A stretch of 64,000 bases of DNA from Clavelina lepadiformis. Taxonomy: Eukaryota > Chordata > Ascidiacea > Aplousobranchia > Clavelinidae. The stretch lies in NCBI RefSeq assembly GCF_947623445.1, contig NC_135241.1:5024501-5088500 (forward strand), read 5' to 3'. Positions 41,001 to 52,467 of this stretch are shown here, one piece after another. Position numbers and translations under genes: made by a program. Position 1 is the first letter of the stretch. Every line of letters starts with the position of its first letter. The notes below the pieces were generated by a model. The model was not told the origin of the DNA. It worked only from the letters and a program-made list of their open reading frames with translations, and made no database searches.

Positions 41001-42313
41001 CGTCAACTGTCACGCTAACAGTGTGTATGGTACATGAGTTCCTTTTAAGAAAAGTCATCATTATCATAATTACAAGTTCACATGCATACCCCTTTTCCTT
41101 CTGGCGCCATTGTAAATTTGAAATTAAATGCTGAAATCCGGAAATTTTTACAGTGGATTTCAAGCCGTTTTATACCATCTTTTATATTTGAACTTGGCAC
41201 AAGCTTTTTTTGTTTTGAATTAGAATACTCTGTGAGATAAAACAAATGAAATATTGATGTCATAGGATAATATAACATAATTTTGATAAGAAACTTTCTT
41301 ACAAAATTCTTTTTTGGAAAGGTTAAATTAATCACTGCAGGTGAATGACTTCACAAAACATATTTTTTATATATTATATATACAAGCACAAGAATATACT
41401 ATTCAGTACTATCCACATAACATCAATTGCTACCTACCAACATTAATTGAATCAATGCCGCTAAGTGAAATATCTTGCTTTCCTAAAAAGCGACTACGAA
41501 GTTCAGTCTAAAAACAATTAAATAACCATTGTTGAGCTGATCTTCTGATTGTATGTACTAATCATAACTGAAATTTTATGTACCACAAATGTATATCTTC
41601 TTTAAAATATTTGATAGCATTACCCATATACAGAATATTAAATTATATATATAAACACTTTAAACACTTGTTACCAAATCAGATTCTGGCTTGTCCGGAC
41701 TAATAAATATAAGTCGAAAATTTGTGCAAATTAGGGTTCCAGATACACCTTTCGAAGGATCATCATGTACACAGTATTTTATAACCTATTACAAAATGTG
41801 TTGCATAGTAATCACAAATACAAGTTATACAACAGCGCATATAAGAGTACAATCATTTTTCATAACATTTTTGATGCCATGAATTAAGCTGTTTAATCTT
41901 ACAACAAACTGATTAACTCTTTCTTAATAATGTCATTAATACTTGTTTGGCAACGCTGATAGCAATTTCTCCAGGCAGAAGTTTTTCATTTACTTCCTCA
42001 TCTGGACGTCCATATATTTTGTCATAAGCCAATGAAAGTTTTTTCTCTCGCTATCAATTTTAAAATTAAAAAACAAGGTCTTAGTTTAATTACAATTCAT
42101 AAGACACAAATTCTATATATATATATACAATTATACATATAATAACCAAAATCTATCATTAATGTTATAAGCAATCAAGTAATTTAAGAAATACTGTACC
42201 TACTCAAAAAAATTGTAAATTTTAAGTGCGATTGACAAATCATTCCCTTACCCTGTTTTCTTCTTCAGCCTGTGACACATAAGATGTGAAAGAACTCATT
42301 ACAGCATTTGCAG
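35077..42313 (-). CDS. MTMR10: Myotubularin-related pseudophosphatase, MTMR10/11/12 type
   Basis: The family has a PH-GRAM plus myotubularin fold without phosphatase activity; members such as MTMR12/3-PAP act as adaptors for active myotubularins. Coding exons, 5' to 3': 42299-42252, 42050-41943, 41785-41675, 41507-41438, 41229-41090, 40469-40397, 40193-40076, 39454-39367, 38841-38705, 38428-38346, 38262-38113, 37922-37705, 37478-37299, 37162-37062, 36931-36453, 36123-35963, 35876-35666, 35456-35077 (951 residues). Matches to vertebrate MTMR10 are LLPGEI, LICTNFRLIF, LEIHCKNFRI, NLLFAFDYD, WCWSSPTG, SLVQVMVDPVCRTLDGF, REWVVGGYPFL, FEFSSTFL, WETLPIWNWH and MRLWNACYLRW. At the P-loop position the HCxxGxxR signature is missing (GDLSPAVTSLVQVM), so it should be inactive. 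A Ser/Lys-rich insert (exon 36931-36453) and a basic C-terminal tail are extra. The last intron boundaries are less certain. Confidence 0.92.
40564..40927. mobile_element. Non-autonomous hAT-type element in an MTMR10-like intron
   Basis: The termini are CAGTGGTTCTCAACC and GGTTGAGAACCACTG, perfect 15-bp inverted repeats of the classic hAT type. Perfect 8-bp duplications GTTTATAT lie at 40556-40563 and 40928-40935. Repeated GCGGACCGGTA-like motifs lie inside both ends. It has no transposase ORF. The well-kept ends and duplication suggest a fairly recent insertion. Confidence 0.95.
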
Positions 42314-43634
42314 CTATAAAAAATCAATACTTTTGAACAAACCGAAAATTTCCAAACAGAAAGTGTAATCAAAACCACATCAACCTACTAAGTGATAGAT
42401 TTGGCCTTACGTTCTGATCCCTAGAACAAGTCTAATATTCCAATTCAAAACAAGAACCAGTTAGTAGATTCATTCATGAGTTAGTTATTTGGTAAGGCAT
42501 AAGTTAGTAAAAACATAGCCTAATTCAAAACAAGATAAAGTATTTTATCAACAGATTTAGTTTTAGCTTGCAATGACATTGATACTAATTTTATAAGTAG
42601 TCTATATATTGACTAGAAATTTAACCCAATTCCCATTACATGAGAAATTTTCATAACTGTGATGTTCCTGGCAAAGGCTGCCACTATTTCACTGAAAAAA
42701 AATGAACTGAAAACTCAACTGAGCGAAATTTGTACAATCCAATGCCCAGAACGTTTGTAATTTAAAAAAGAATCCAAGTGGGTCGACAATTTCCATTGTT
42801 AAATATAGGCGATCGAAAAAATCTTGCCACCCAATAGAATGGTGTATAACGTAACACTTTTGTGCACTAGGCCTAGACCCTAATTTTGTAAATTTACTTC
42901 CAGGATTAAGGTTTTAAAAATAATTTAAAAGTTTAAAGTACCAACTGCCAAAAGTGTACACTGCACTGGTGTCTGGGTGGGTCTGGTGCAGAAATGCACA
43001 ACCAGTTGACGTCACAATTTGAGTAGCTGGGGTCTAGTTTGCAAAGGTATCCTGTGCTTTTAAACTTCTGCACTAGACCGGCCGTTTGGATGTAGGATAA
43101 AAACAGAAGAAAAGATAACGGAGTTATAACTGCGTTGTCGATTACACTCTGATAACGTTGTCGTTGCCATTTTTCAACCTTTATCCCTGGTCGGCGTATG
43201 AAACCTGCAGCTATGGACTCCACCTATAGACTTACAGTTACAACTTACCTATATATAACCTAGTATACAAACACACACAACTAGGCCTATCTTTGTAGTT
43301 ACCGGTCCAAATTTTCAGAAGCGTATCACGGGCATGGATCTTGGCGGATATGTCGGTGGCGCTGAACAAATCGGCTATATTTCCGCAAAGCGTAAAATTG
43401 AAGGTGGTGATCAATAAAAATAAAAAAGTATAGCCTTGTTTGTTGTATAGTATGTTTCATATAAAGACGCTAAACATAAGGTTACAAACAATTTTACCTC
43501 CAATTTACGGATCTTGTCTAGTATTGTCGTGTTTAGTTTTTGTCATTTCCGTAACCGAATGGTTCGAACGTTGGACGCAATAATGCAGCATGAGTTTTTT
43601 GTTTCATACCCAGCAAGGACGCTACCGTTGTAAT
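42314..43634. other. Upstream region of MTMR10-like gene
   Basis: No assigned gene. At 43322-43417 (+) a short frame reads MDLGGYVGGAEQIG and stops in front of AATAAA. On the opposite strand, the same DNA is also open with a GTAAC donor. A minus-strand frame starting at 43223 is open for 96 codons. None matched a family I recognise, so no CDS is called. Confidence 0.3.
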
Positions 43635-44158
43635 CAGGGTGTCGAACTGGAACTGAACCTATAAACCAGTTTGAACGGATGTTTCTTTATAAACCGAACC
43701 GGAACTAGCACAAAATATATTAAATTTGTCTGAACCCAAACCGAACCTGAATCATTTAAGAATAAGGAGAAAAAACAAACAAGAATCGAACCTTTCTCAA
43801 TTGTAACCTCTTTTTCAGTACAATAATTTCATCCAGGAGTTGTACAAAACGTATTTCCATTGCTTATTTCAAAATGTAGAAAAACTAAACTAAGAAATAC
43901 TCACTTATGATGAAATTCCTTGAGCAAACGAATTGCTACTTGGGCAGTGTAATTGAGGAAATTAAAAAATGATTTGCTGGATAACGTCATTCGGACCAGA
44001 AGCGAACTGTATATTAGCAAACTTGCTGAACCTAACCCCGGAGCGGAATGAATGTGTGCACCCGATGAAAACCAAAACCGGAGTAGAAGCCTGTGAAATA
44101 AAATTTTGTAGAATCAGAACCTGAGTTAAACCATTTTCCACAGCGGTTCGCCTCCCTG
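43635..44158. mobile_element. Non-autonomous hAT-type element
   Basis: The left end is CAGGGTGTCGAACTGG, and the right end, read inward on the other strand, is CAGGGAGGCGAACCG. Perfect 8-bp duplications GTTGTAAT flank it at 43627-43634 and 44159-44166 (Ac-type nTnnnnAn pattern). The interior is rich in GAACC-type repeats. It has no transposase ORF. A reversed relative lies at about 47322-47648. Confidence 0.9.
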
Positions 44159-44166
44159 GTTGTAAT

Positions 44167-45807
44167 CTCCCTGGGTAAGGCATTAATGACACTTGCTCTT
44201 GTTCAGTGGACCTGAGGACATTTCTAAATTCTGCCAATAAAATATAAAAAAAAAATCAAAAACCAAATAAAAAATGCGTCGCTATTGGAACTTGCACAAA
44301 TTTTAGTTCCGTAACCATGATCGATTTCACCAATTTTTTTAAATTAGGCCCTGCGCACTCAGTTACTCAAAATGAAACGATCCTAACTTGTATTTTTTTT
44401 TATCAGAAAACTTGACTGCTTCTTGCAAATTACAAGATAAAGAAGTTATATGTGGTTACAAAGTTTTTGTATACAGCATTTCAAAATTGTATGCAATGAA
44501 CTGAGAACTTTCTTCTCACCTGGCTTGTTAAAATAAAGCGAGTAGGTTTTAGTTTGATTAGGTGAGAGTGGGGTTGGTTGAATCACCTGATGCTATTTCT
44601 CTTGTTGCGGCCTGAACTGTTGACCATTTCCAAAAAAATTGTCAAATGAACGCCAAATGGTCGATAACCAAGCCTCTTAGGTTACCGCAGAAAGCAACTT
44701 TTTTGCAATGTTACATTAAGCGTAAACATTACGGTATCTTTTGCAAAAACTGTTGTTTCTGTCAAGAGCGGGATTGGTTGAATCATGTCATGGAGTTGGT
44801 TGAATTATCTTTATTATCGGAAACATTCTGTCTACAAAAATAGTTCTATTACATGGCTGTCTTGAATGACTATGTACAACTATGACTATGAATGATAACA
44901 ACTGCCAAAAGTTACTTAGGCTATAGGCTACAGCTCAAAATTTGGCATCCTCTCTCAAACGCGTTCTTAAACGTAAAGGATCCAGCTCTTTTCATGTAGC
45001 AAGAAGGTTAGACAAGCTGACGATTGACAAACCTACGCTTGGTCACGTTTTATAGTATCGGAACAGCATCACTGGTTTAACTAACCACGCTCTCCCATAC
45101 ATTTATCCAATTTTTTGAAACTTGGTTAAGTAGGATCAGGACGTGTCACTTAGTTTAGTACGTTACTTTAAGGAACATTTGATTAAATCATCTTTTATCA
45201 CAGACAGGTCAGGAAGTCATGATCGTCACTTGACAGAGAGATGTTATTCCTCGTGTTTTGGTTATTTAATGGCATAAAAAATAAATACTTTGGAAAATTA
45301 ACATACCAAGTGCTAACACAAAAACACACTGTACTGTAATCCATTGCGTAAATTGCTACCTGGCACGGAAAAGTAGCGCCATGTAATTTACTGTATGTTT
45401 AAACATGAAAATTCATTTCGAAACGTTTATATAAATTTTTGGGGCCCAAAGTCACAAAATCTTTGGACTCTCCTCAACGTAATCCTAATTAAAGTTTAGC
45501 GTATTACACTACTGTACAGTAAAAATAAAATAGAACGCCAAACTTTGTATATTCTAACGTGGCATAGTAACAAGGTATAAAATATATTCCTACAGTATAC
45601 GACATAGCCATATAAGGCAAAAGTTACGACATTAAGTCCCGCAGCTTGTAGTGCCGACGCTGTCGACTCCCCATCTCGAGAAATGAGGAATCATCGCCGG
45701 ATTTAAGTCGTGCAAAGACTTTCCTCAGTCCGGGGATAAAGATGATGATACTACCACTGCATTTGCAAGTGAGTCTGGTTGGAGCCAAGTAGACAGATCA
45801 AGTAGAT
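44167..45807. other. Intergenic with SINE fragment
   Basis: No gene is recognised. GGTTGGTTGAATCA-like motifs recur three times between 44570 and 44815. A plus-strand SINE-tail fragment lies at about 45640-45760. Confidence 0.35.
45640..45760 (+). mobile_element. SINE tail fragment
   Basis: The segment with ATGAGGAATCATCG and AAGTCGTGCAAAGACTTTCC matches the tail of the SINE in the LRR gene intron (31740-31810, opposite strand). No tRNA-like head was found next to it, so it is a 5'-truncated or degraded copy. Confidence 0.5.
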
Positions 45808-46781
45808 CAGGCGTATCAAACTCAATCGCACCAGGGGCCAAATCTCATAACTTATTTAACCCCGCGGCCGTAAGGATGATAACTGATTGAACGTTTCGTA
45901 ACTTGACGTGACTCGATTGAACGTTTCGCAACACGGTTACATGAATTGCAGCAGGCAGCGAAACAACATTAAGTTTTTGATGTTTAAAGCTTGGTTTATT
46001 GTTCTTGGTCGAATACACGCCAAACACGTCGCACTCGATAATATACCCATGAAATAGAATAAAAGCTTACCTACCACGAAGTAGGCTCATTATTGAAAAG
46101 AAGGCTTTGGGAAAACCAGTGTATTTCACGGAAATTGGGCCGCGCAATCAGTTGGAACAACATGAATTGAAAAATATTTTATTAAATCTGTGCTGCATTG
46201 TTCGGTGTTTAAAGAAGCCGCTCTCAAATATGAGCACAAAGTAGACCGATAAAATGAATACCGTATGTAAAAAATGAATGTACGCGGCTTACGGTATGCT
46301 ATATAACCATAAGCTCATACGCAGAAATGCAGTAATAAGATTCTGTGAAACACGATTGTACTATAGGTAGCCTGCATCAAAAAACGTAAATGAAACCATG
46401 CATTTGAAAGTAAAAATTAGAAAATGCATTAGAAAGTTTGGCCATATTGAAAGGTGCCGTACTATTAAACTTGCCAAAATTAAACTGAGGCTGCTGAATA
46501 AGAGCAGTTTTGACTGGGCTATTTTTAATTATTCTTCTGTTGCAGCCCAGGTTACAAGCGATAGAATAAATCTATTTATTCTATCGTATGGTGGGGCAAC
46601 TGCTTTGCTACTGTATTGTGCGATTTGTTATAATCTTGTTTCTTGCTTGAAAAAAGTAAGTTATACTGTACAATGATCTCGTGGGCCGGAAATAGTTCAA
46701 TGTATGAAATAACTACCCGGGCCAAGTTTTATTGTAAAGCGGGCCGGATGTGGCCCGCGGGCTGGGAGTTTGACACGTATC
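45808..46781. mobile_element. Long non-autonomous hAT-type element
   Basis: It starts CAGGCGTATCAAACTC and ends GAGTTTGACACGTATC, with the subterminal GGGCCGGATGTGGCCCGCGG typical of hAT-Charlie-like families. Perfect 8-bp duplications AAGTAGAT flank it (45800-45807 and 46782-46789; nnnTAnnn, Buster-type). The 974-bp interior has short frames but no transposase similarity. A perfect 13-bp inverted repeat lies at 46559-46586. Confidence 0.88.
46559..46586. repeat. Perfect 13-bp hairpin
   Basis: CGATAGAATAAAT, a 2-base loop and ATTTATTCTATCG form a perfect stem inside the hAT element 45808-46781. Confidence 0.8.
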
Positions 46782-46789
46782 AAGTAGAT

Positions 46790-48344
46790 CAATGGTATCG
46801 TGGCGGTTGGCGCCAGGTCAACACCACGACATTGGACACTGCCCTTAATTTCTTTGTTTTACTGAATCTTTTACATTCCTTAGTTAATTTCGCGTTGATT
46901 GCTTTGCTTTATGTTCCGTTCACCGCTTATCAAGTCTCTCAGTTGTTCATTTGTTTCTTAATTCACGAATTCAATACAGTTTTATTTTCTAATTTGTGAT
47001 GGCCGATCGATCCTTGCGAACGTGCTGCCGTGAAAGAAACGCAACCTCATACGAAAAAAGATGAATTTCGCTCTCGCTGTATATTCTGACGACAGTAAAC
47101 GAAAGCTCTGTCATCCGTCGTCCAAGCCGGCTTCCGTGATAGTAGGCTGTTCGTCGAAATACCGTCCTAGGAGCCTCATTACTCACAGGTAGGAACGGCC
47201 ACAGTATAATGGAATGAAATTACACGTGGGATACCGGTATCCACACTTGCACAAGTTTACATCACATGGCTTTGAGCTTACAGCATAAATTCAATGAAGA
47301 TAAAGGTAGGCTACAATGTAGCAGGGCCTTATGTATATTTTACCGGTTCTACTCCGATTCGGGTTTGCATTTGATTTAAATTTTTTTTGTTCCGGGTTAA
47401 GCTTCAGCAAATCTGGTAATATGCGGTTCGTTACGGGATCAAATGACATTAACCAGCTAATTGCTGTTTTAATTTCTTCTATACTATAACTAACTGCCCA
47501 AGTAACATTTCGATATATCAAAGAATTTCATTAAATGTTGGAAGTTGTTAGTTAAGAACGTTTTGCATTTGAAAGTAGGTATAATAAGCTTACTAGGCTA
47601 ATTTGGCACGACACCGGTTTAAAGGTTCAGTTCCATTTCGACACCCTGGTACTTGTTATGATGCATAATAGGATTCTGGGCCGATTCTGTCAACATCATC
47701 ACAATTTTACAGCTAAACTATTACGGTTCTCTACTGCAGCATGTTTACGTGCTTCTGCTATGTAAAGTGAAGTGTTTACTTTTACATGCATTTTCTGGAA
47801 TGCAATCCGACTAGGACTATGTACTTGTAGACTACCTCAAGCTATGTAGCCCCCTTGGAATAAATAAGTACCTAAATGTACAAAGAGTACCTACATGTTT
47901 ATCAATGCTCAAAGCACAGCTACAACATGAATAACTTTATTAACCTTTGCATGACATAGGTTTAAAATTGATAAAAAATAAGAATGCGATGACAACACGA
48001 TTGAAATAACATAACATGCCTTCGAAACCAATAGGACAACAATAAGACGAAACGCTTGTGATGTGTAGGCCATACAATGTGGATGTAAAATATTATAAGT
48101 TATCTAAAATCGATATTGTTTTAATTTATAACTTGGAATGTTTATTGTGACTTCTAACCAAGAATTACTAAAACATTTTACGCTATTTCATGCAACAACG
48201 GGTGCGTGTTTGTAGGAGTTACAAACAAATCAACCTTTCTGGGAATACATTAATGGATGATCAATAAGTGAGAATATAGAATTTATCATTAGTGTACACT
48301 GTTGTAAATGATTTTTCTCACAAATGCACATTGTTCGGTCATTT
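46790..48344. other. Intergenic 3' of cathepsin H, with repeat
   Basis: No gene is recognised. This stretch contains the reversed relative of the 43635 hAT family. The 3' end of cathepsin H falls at its right edge; AATAAA on the minus strand near 48140 is a possible polyadenylation signal. Confidence 0.35.
47322..47648 (-). mobile_element. Diverged inverted copy of the 43635-44158 hAT family
   Basis: TTCTACTCCG, CCGGGTTAAGCTTCAGCAAA and GGTTCAGTTCCATTTCGACACCCTG correspond, in order, to the reverse complement of the 43635-44158 element. The terminus CGACACCCTG is intact at 47648. I found no matching 8-bp duplication, so the other end may be altered. Confidence 0.6.
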
Positions 48345-51300
48345 TCACACCACAGGGTACGATGCGCACGTTGAAACTCCACACATGTTAACGTCTCGTT
48401 CCATCAAAAAGTACCTGAGACAAGATCACATTTTAACGCAAATCGGATTAATGGTGGCATGATAAACGTAAAGCTTCAGCTACCACTGCAATTACCGAGC
48501 AATATGCAGCTTCGCATATCTAACTCATAGCTATAAGTGCTTACCCATTCATTCCCCAGTCTGGGCCCCACGAATTTTTGATGATCCAGTATTTCATACC
48601 TGTATTTGCATCTACGCCATAACCCACTGCCAGTACGGCGTGGTTAACTTGGTCGGGGCTAGTTCCGCATAGTTTACTGCAAAAAAGTATGTATATCGTC
48701 ATGAACCATGTAGGTTTGTTCTGTAATGAATTCACTATTTTTACGGTCTCTTCTGAATATATCTTAGAAGTACTTTACCTAGAATAGACGCCGGTTTTGT
48801 AATCCTTGAAACCGGCAATTACTTCGAAAGCAACGCTTACCGGATTTTGAAACGCAACTGCATCCTTTATCTCTGTCTCTGAACCCTTAAAAGACATTTA
48901 AGCATAGCAATGGTTTCAGCATATTTCGCCAGCAATACAGCAATAAAAAAGTACAACCCACAATTTCTCTAGAAAATAGTGAAGTATTACCATTGTGATA
49001 TTCACAACCGACTTAACAAAACCAGTGGCGTCAGCTGGCTTGAATTTACAGTCTCCACCCTGTAAATACAATCGTAAGCTTAATCGAAGTGCAATAAACA
49101 AATCGTATTGATACTGTAAGCCTTAATTGATGCAAAGAGTAACAAGATAGTTTTAGTCCAACGCGCTTGCAGTTGATCGTCAGCAAACCTTACCACGGCT
49201 TTGTATGGGTAGTCTTTTTCTGTCATCAGACCTTTGTTGTAGTGAATATACTCAAAAGCGTGACTAGGCAATCCACTGCAAAAGAATTACAGTAACAGAT
49301 TTATGAACACGCCATGCATAGTATAGGGATGGCGTAACGTCGCAAATCGATCGTTTTCATACAAAGACCAATACTAAGCATCTGATTGACGGAATGAATG
49401 AATCTCGACCCTATAATTGCTTGTATGGAAAGAGAAAATATATTTTTAATATGTTGCAAAAACCTTAAGCATTTCATAACAAGTTGTGTTAACAAAAGTG
49501 TAAAGTTCATCAGCTCTTAAAACGTGGTTAATATGTTCTGTAAAAAACGTTCAGAATATAAAGATATATTCATCTATTATATACTAATGCTTTTGACAAT
49601 ACAATACTTTCCAGTCAAAATTAATAATCTATATGTAATGTTCTATTCGGGTTCGTCTTGTATATATTTGTGTTCACAAATTATAACCAAGTCTTTATTC
49701 GACAAATATATAGCGAGTTTGTTTTCGTATCATTCACCACTAACACATACCAGCATGCCTGTAAAAGAGTCACGAGACTATTAATTGTGAACTTACAGGA
49801 TGTCAGCAAAACAGATTTAAATGAAGCTTATACTGCAAGCAATGTTAATATTTTCATAGTGCAATCCGTGATATATGGGTTGGCTATTTTCACATTGCAA
49901 TAAAAAGCCACCATTTGACGACCAGTTTGCCTCGGTGGTCGGTCTATCCATGGACGAGTAAACTCAGAACAACTCAACCAACGTACGATTTTAAACCCAG
50001 AACAATTCCACCAAAATACTATTTGACTCACAGATGTTAGTTGGGTCATCCTGGATTTAACCTTGCTGGGTTGAATCGACCGTTTGCGTCGTATATAAAT
50101 ATAATACCAATATGAAATTGAATAAAACTAACTATATAGCTTATTGCTCTGCGTTACTATGAGGATTGAATAATTGGGGTGCGACATAGGTGCGCGATTA
50201 CTTAGTACCGCAGCCTTTTGTGATTAACGTCATGTTATACATACGCCTAACCTCAGGGGACGAAAATAAAACATCGTCAAAGGTCAAAGGTCAAAAACAA
50301 CCCAATTATTTGCCTGTGCGACGTTAATACGAGCAAATTGAAAGTGAATGTTCGTCAGAGAAAAATATTATTTTATGAATGCAGTATACTCTTTTTGGAT
50401 TTTCGTATTAATATGGCAATAAACTTTAAGATCTAAAAAATAAGACCCAATTCTATTTATCGGAAAGCCACGGTATTATGTTAAATACAGTTTCTATCTT
50501 TGGAAGTTTCTTTCGTTCATTGTTAAAATATTGCATTCAAATGAACTCCATGAATCTATACTTCTATATATATATATATTCTATATCTATTTTTAAATAT
50601 GCATTGATCTACTTGATAATATTCAAAGAGGAAGTAACTGTGTACATACCCGTTGCATCCATGATCGTCAAAAGCTTGGGCGCAGTCAATCAATTGCTGC
50701 TCCGAAAAAGTATAAAGTTTGTGATCCGAGCTATGAATAGCTGTGGCTGATTCCATGCAACCGGTTGTTGAAAAAGTCCAACAGCTTCCGCATTCCCCCT
50801 TCACAATGAAGTAAGTTATTAGCCTAAGCCAAAACAAGTGTGCCTTTGTAAAAGTTCCTCCATGGAAAACTAAACCTTTACCTGATTTTTAACCGGAGTT
50901 ACAAATTTACCCTCCTCTCTCCAGTCCTTGTGCTCTGGAGGTGCTTCCCCGGAGAGCTGATGCCCGTTTCGGTCCGTTGCGCTGCAGTTTTGTGATTGCA
51001 TCAGATAAAGCCTCGAAAATTCTTTGAAACTCATGTCCGAAAAAGCATTCAGTTCCTCTGGAAACCACAACAAATATTGCTCGTTTTGTTGATTGCTAGC
51101 AGTAGGTAGGAGTATAGGCTTTCTATAATAAGAATTCTATTGCTCGACATACTTTTCCACGAATGAGATTGACCGTTGTGCTCTTTTGCGGCTTGGTAAT
51201 TCTGCACAAAATTCATTAATCTTTGCTCTTCTTCCTCGATGTTCGCATAAGATTTCTTGTGTTGCACCATCCATGACTTGAAAGCGGTAACCTCTGACAA

Positions 51301-52467
51301 AACACATGACCACATCAATTGTTTCATTCATGCTGTCAAATAACTTATCAGCCTAAACAAACGCGAGACTAAAGATTCGTGAAATTTTAATACTTTTCCG
51401 TCGACGTGATCAGACAAATTTTTATAGATCCAGGCTGTAGGAAAATGCATTGCGGTATGATCTGAGTGACAGTTTTGAAAACGCAATATGCAAACACGCC
51501 GCATACCCGGGCGGAAATAATCAGTTATTATTTGTTAATGAGTTTTGCTTCCAATGGCTGCCTAATCCTTCCTGATAACTGCAACAGCACAGGAGCAAGA
51601 TTTAGATATGACATGTTATTAGTTAGATAACGATCTCAAATGATTTTTTACCCGATTGTTTTATAACGGTTTAAACGCTTTTATTAAGCAATTTCTCGGC
51701 TACATTGTAAGCAGCTATCATGATTTTGATATACGATTTCATGTCAACAGTGAACAGTACATGTAAAAACAATACCTTACCAGTAAATCTATCCCTGCTG
51801 TAACGTCATGTCAGTATTTAGCATAGTTTGGTTCTGCGGAGTAAGTTTGTATGGTAAGACCACTCGATTTGCAAACCCCCTAACGTTGCTGTTTTTCATA
51901 TCAAAGGTATTGCTAATGGCATGTTACTGTTCAGATAACCATGTGGATAATACGATACAGTACTGTAGCATCTGTCGTTACTCATTAATAGCGATCTCAG
52001 ATGAGCTATTTATTGTTCGACTTTCAACTGTTTTATAAAGCAGTTCCTTCCTAAACGGTTCAAGCGGCTATGATTCAGGATTTTGTTTCAATTGTTTAAA
52101 GTAAAGATAATATCCGTAATATATCTATTGCAGCTGTTAAATTAGCACCAGGCGTATACTTGGCACAGTTTGGCCCTGCGGCGTATGATGGGAACAACAA
52201 CTTTGCTTGATACAGAACGCAGAGATAACCATCTATAATTCTGCTGTTTTTCATTTTGAACCAATTGCTAATCGCACAATGTTTTTATTCAGAGGTCTAT
52301 AATGCATTAGTTTGACAATAAGTACATATATTGAAGTAGTAAGTACCACAAAACTTACCTTCCATAAGCACATTCTTTGACATCACCACTACAGGGCCGC
52401 TAGCAGCGGCATTGCAGAAAGTTGAAGCTACGGTTAATGCCACCACAATCGTTATGCAGATTTTCAT
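48345..52467 (-). CDS. CTSH: Cathepsin H (lysosomal cysteine aminopeptidase)
   Basis: Papain-family (C1A) lysosomal protease. Exons 5' to 3': 52467-52359, 51293-51153, 51057-50882, 50798-50650, 49275-49194, 49059-48991, 48885-48779, 48676-48545, 48414-48345 (344 residues; human 335). Signal peptide [20 protein letters not shown]; an I29-type propeptide follows ([24 protein letters not shown]). The hallmark of cathepsin H, the mini-chain octapeptide, is present as SQNCSAT (human EPQNCSAT), so aminopeptidase activity is predicted. Catalytic residues are C148 ([10 protein letters not shown]), H290 ([11 protein letters not shown]) and N312 (IIKNSWG). Other family motifs are [30 protein letters not shown] and [13 protein letters not shown] decayed relative lies about 2 kb upstream, and an hAT element sits about 320 bp upstream of the start. 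A perfect DR1 motif lies in intron 4. Confidence 0.97.
49945..50081. mobile_element. Inverted-repeat element in cathepsin H intron 4
   Basis: AACTCAGAACAACTCAACCAAC at about 49968 and GGGTTGAATCGACC at 50068-50081 match, in order, the two ends of the 68-bp element at 14211-14278. This is a longer member of the same family. The left boundary is approximate and no target duplication was assigned. Confidence 0.45.
50281..50293 (+). promoter_or_regulatory. Perfect DR1 nuclear-receptor motif in cathepsin H intron 4
   Basis: AGGTCAAAGGTCA is the consensus direct repeat spaced by one base, which RXR, HNF4, PPAR and COUP-TF-type receptors bind. A further GTCAA immediately precedes it. Function is inferred from motif only; the site is deep inside an intron. 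Confidence 0.4.
51590..52330. repeat. Diverged direct repeats in cathepsin H intron 1
   Basis: Two copies of a unit can be aligned by eye. GCATAGTTTGGTTCTGCGGAGTA (about 51820) matches GCACAGTTTGGCCCTGCGGC (about 52160). GCTGTTTTTCATATCAAAGG (about 51889) matches GCTGTTTTTCATTTTGAACC (about 52243). A third partial copy with CGATCTCAAATGA lies near 51630, matching CGATCTCAGATGA near 51992. The repeats are old and gapped. Confidence 0.5.

Noticed and set aside
42933-43223. 96-codon minus-strand frame as the first exon of the MTMR10-like gene
   Set aside because: The first exon at 42299 fits the family start and a nearby acceptor; this frame has no matching donor phase and no similarity to myotubularins.
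46398-46999. 92- and 118-codon frames as transposase
   Set aside because: The first lies within, and the second overlaps the right end of, a hAT MITE; neither resembles a hAT transposase (no BED finger, no dimerisation region).
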